DNA of 13,116 nucleotides from an uncultured delta proteobacterium (lineage in GTDB: Bacteria > Myxococcota_A > Polyangia > Polyangiales > Polyangiaceae), in assembly GCA_903893335.1 (NCBI GenBank), contig CAITLX010000965.1:1-13116 (forward strand), read 5' to 3'. Of the stretch, positions 12,541 to 13,116 are shown piece after piece. The position numbers and the translations under genes were made by a program. Under the pieces are notes generated by a model. The model ran no database searches. It was given only the letters and a program-made list of their open reading frames with translations, and had not been told where the DNA came from. How positions within the stretch are numbered: position 1 is the first letter of the stretch; each line of letters starts with the position of its first letter.

Positions 12541-13116
12541 TTACTCGAGGCGGACGCCGAACTCGACCGGCCCGACCCGCAGCGACGAGCCGGCGGGCAC
12601 GGGCGTCCAGGCGCCGGGCGCGAGGCGCGCGCCGCCGAGCCAGGTGCCGTTGTTCGAGTTCTCGTCACGGACCCAGAGCTGACCGCCCTCGAGCTTGAGC
12701 GTCGCGTGCAGCCCCGAGGTGCGCGCCTCGCCGAGCACGATCTGGCACTGCGACGGGTCGCGGCCGATGCGCGTCTCGATGCCCGCGCCCACGGCGTAGG
12801 TGCCCGCGGCGCCCGTCAGCACGGCGCGCGACGCGGGGGCGCCGTACGGGTTGGGGGGCGGGACGGGCATCGCGGGCTGGCCGCCGGTCAGCCCGTACTG
12901 CGGCGGCTGCCCGCCGTAGAGGAAGTCGGACTGCGCCGGAGGAGGCGCGGCGGGAGCGGGCGGAGGAGCGTACGCAGGCGGCGGCGCATAGGCCGGAGGC
13001 GGCGCGTAGGCCTGGGGCGTGGCGACGATGGGCTGAAGCCCCGCGACGACCGGCGAGGGAGCGGCGCCACCGCCGCGACGCTTGCCGCCCTTGCCGCTGC
13101 CGCGCAGCGCGATGAC
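12541..13116 (-). CDS. FHA-domain protein with Pro-rich linker, 5' end outside window
   Basis: The minus-strand frame is open from stop TAA 12541 to the right edge (191 residues visible), so the gene is probably 5'-partial. An ATG at 12870 would give a minimal 109-residue version. The FHA domain lies at the C-terminus, within the last 80 or so residues: TRIGRDPSQCQIVL, RTSGLHATLKLEGG and DENSNNGTWLGGARL. The GR, SxxH-like (SGLH) and NNGTW residues bind phosphothreonine peptides. The upstream part reads as low complexity: a basic GKGGKRRGGG stretch, then three tandem AYAPPP units near 12965-13011, then QSDFLYGGQ. Such Pro-rich spacers link FHA to other modules, commonly a zinc-ribbon or kinase. 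The next gene, 12 bases downstream, is a PP2C phosphatase. FHA assignment is firm; the full architecture is not visible. Confidence 0.88.
   Translation of the reverse strand, partial: VIALRGSGKGGKRRGGGAAPSPVVAGLQPIVATPQAYAPPPAYAPPPAYAPPPAPAAPPPAQSDFLYGGQPPQYGLTGGQPAMPVPPPNPYGAPASRAVLTGAAGTYAVGAGIETRIGRDPSQCQIVLGEARTSGLHATLKLEGGQLWVRDENSNNGTWLGGARLAPGAWTPVPAGSSLRVGPVEFGVRLE

Overview
The window is 13.1 kb of very GC-rich DNA (roughly three quarters G+C by eye). It is almost wholly coding, on both strands, with intergenic gaps of about 10 to 105 bases. The gene content suggests a myxobacterium (Myxococcota, perhaps Polyangiales). It includes FHA and PP2C signalling proteins, a MinD-like ATPase fused to J-like and RodZ-like domains, a degenerate receiver, a DsbA-like protein with an extra cysteine-rich N-terminus, and several lineage-type hypothetical proteins. 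This placement is inference from composition and architecture; there is no rRNA or phylogenetic marker comparison. I see no tRNA, rRNA, CRISPR array, transposase or phage gene.

Left part (1-2680): a protein with two cyclic-nucleotide-binding folds, open to the left window edge, runs toward a YkgJ-type cysteine-cluster protein. The latter is divergent from a zinc/cation diffusion facilitator (CDF) transporter with a long histidine-rich loop. Centre-left (2679-4952, minus strand): a two-gene unit with a pseudo-receiver protein followed by a three-part fusion of MinD/ParA-like ATPase, J-like domain without HPD, and RodZ-type helix-turn-helix. This is the most unusual part of the window.

Centre (5049-9245, plus strand except one small gene): a secreted DsbA-like thiol protein is translationally coupled to a DnaQ-type 3'-5' exonuclease. 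Then come a small membrane protein on the minus strand, adenylosuccinate lyase (purB), and a protein with a possible PilZ-like N-terminus and a helical-repeat C-terminus. Right part (9172-13116): a family 2 glycosyltransferase (minus) is divergent from a membrane-anchored unknown protein, which is coupled to an epoxide-hydrolase-like alpha/beta hydrolase. On the minus strand a PP2C phosphatase with a C-terminal membrane anchor lies directly downstream of an FHA-domain protein that is open to the right window edge.

The genes do not form one pathway. They form short co-transcribed pairs: receiver/ATPase, DsbA/exonuclease, purB/PilZ-like, unknown/hydrolase, FHA/PP2C. Several unit starts are preceded, 9-15 bases before the start codon, by a box resembling GGCTAGnnT. 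This suggests sigma-70-like -10 elements placed so close that the mRNAs would have very short leaders. Convergent gene ends are separated by GC-rich hairpins or overlap outright (74 and 34 bases).
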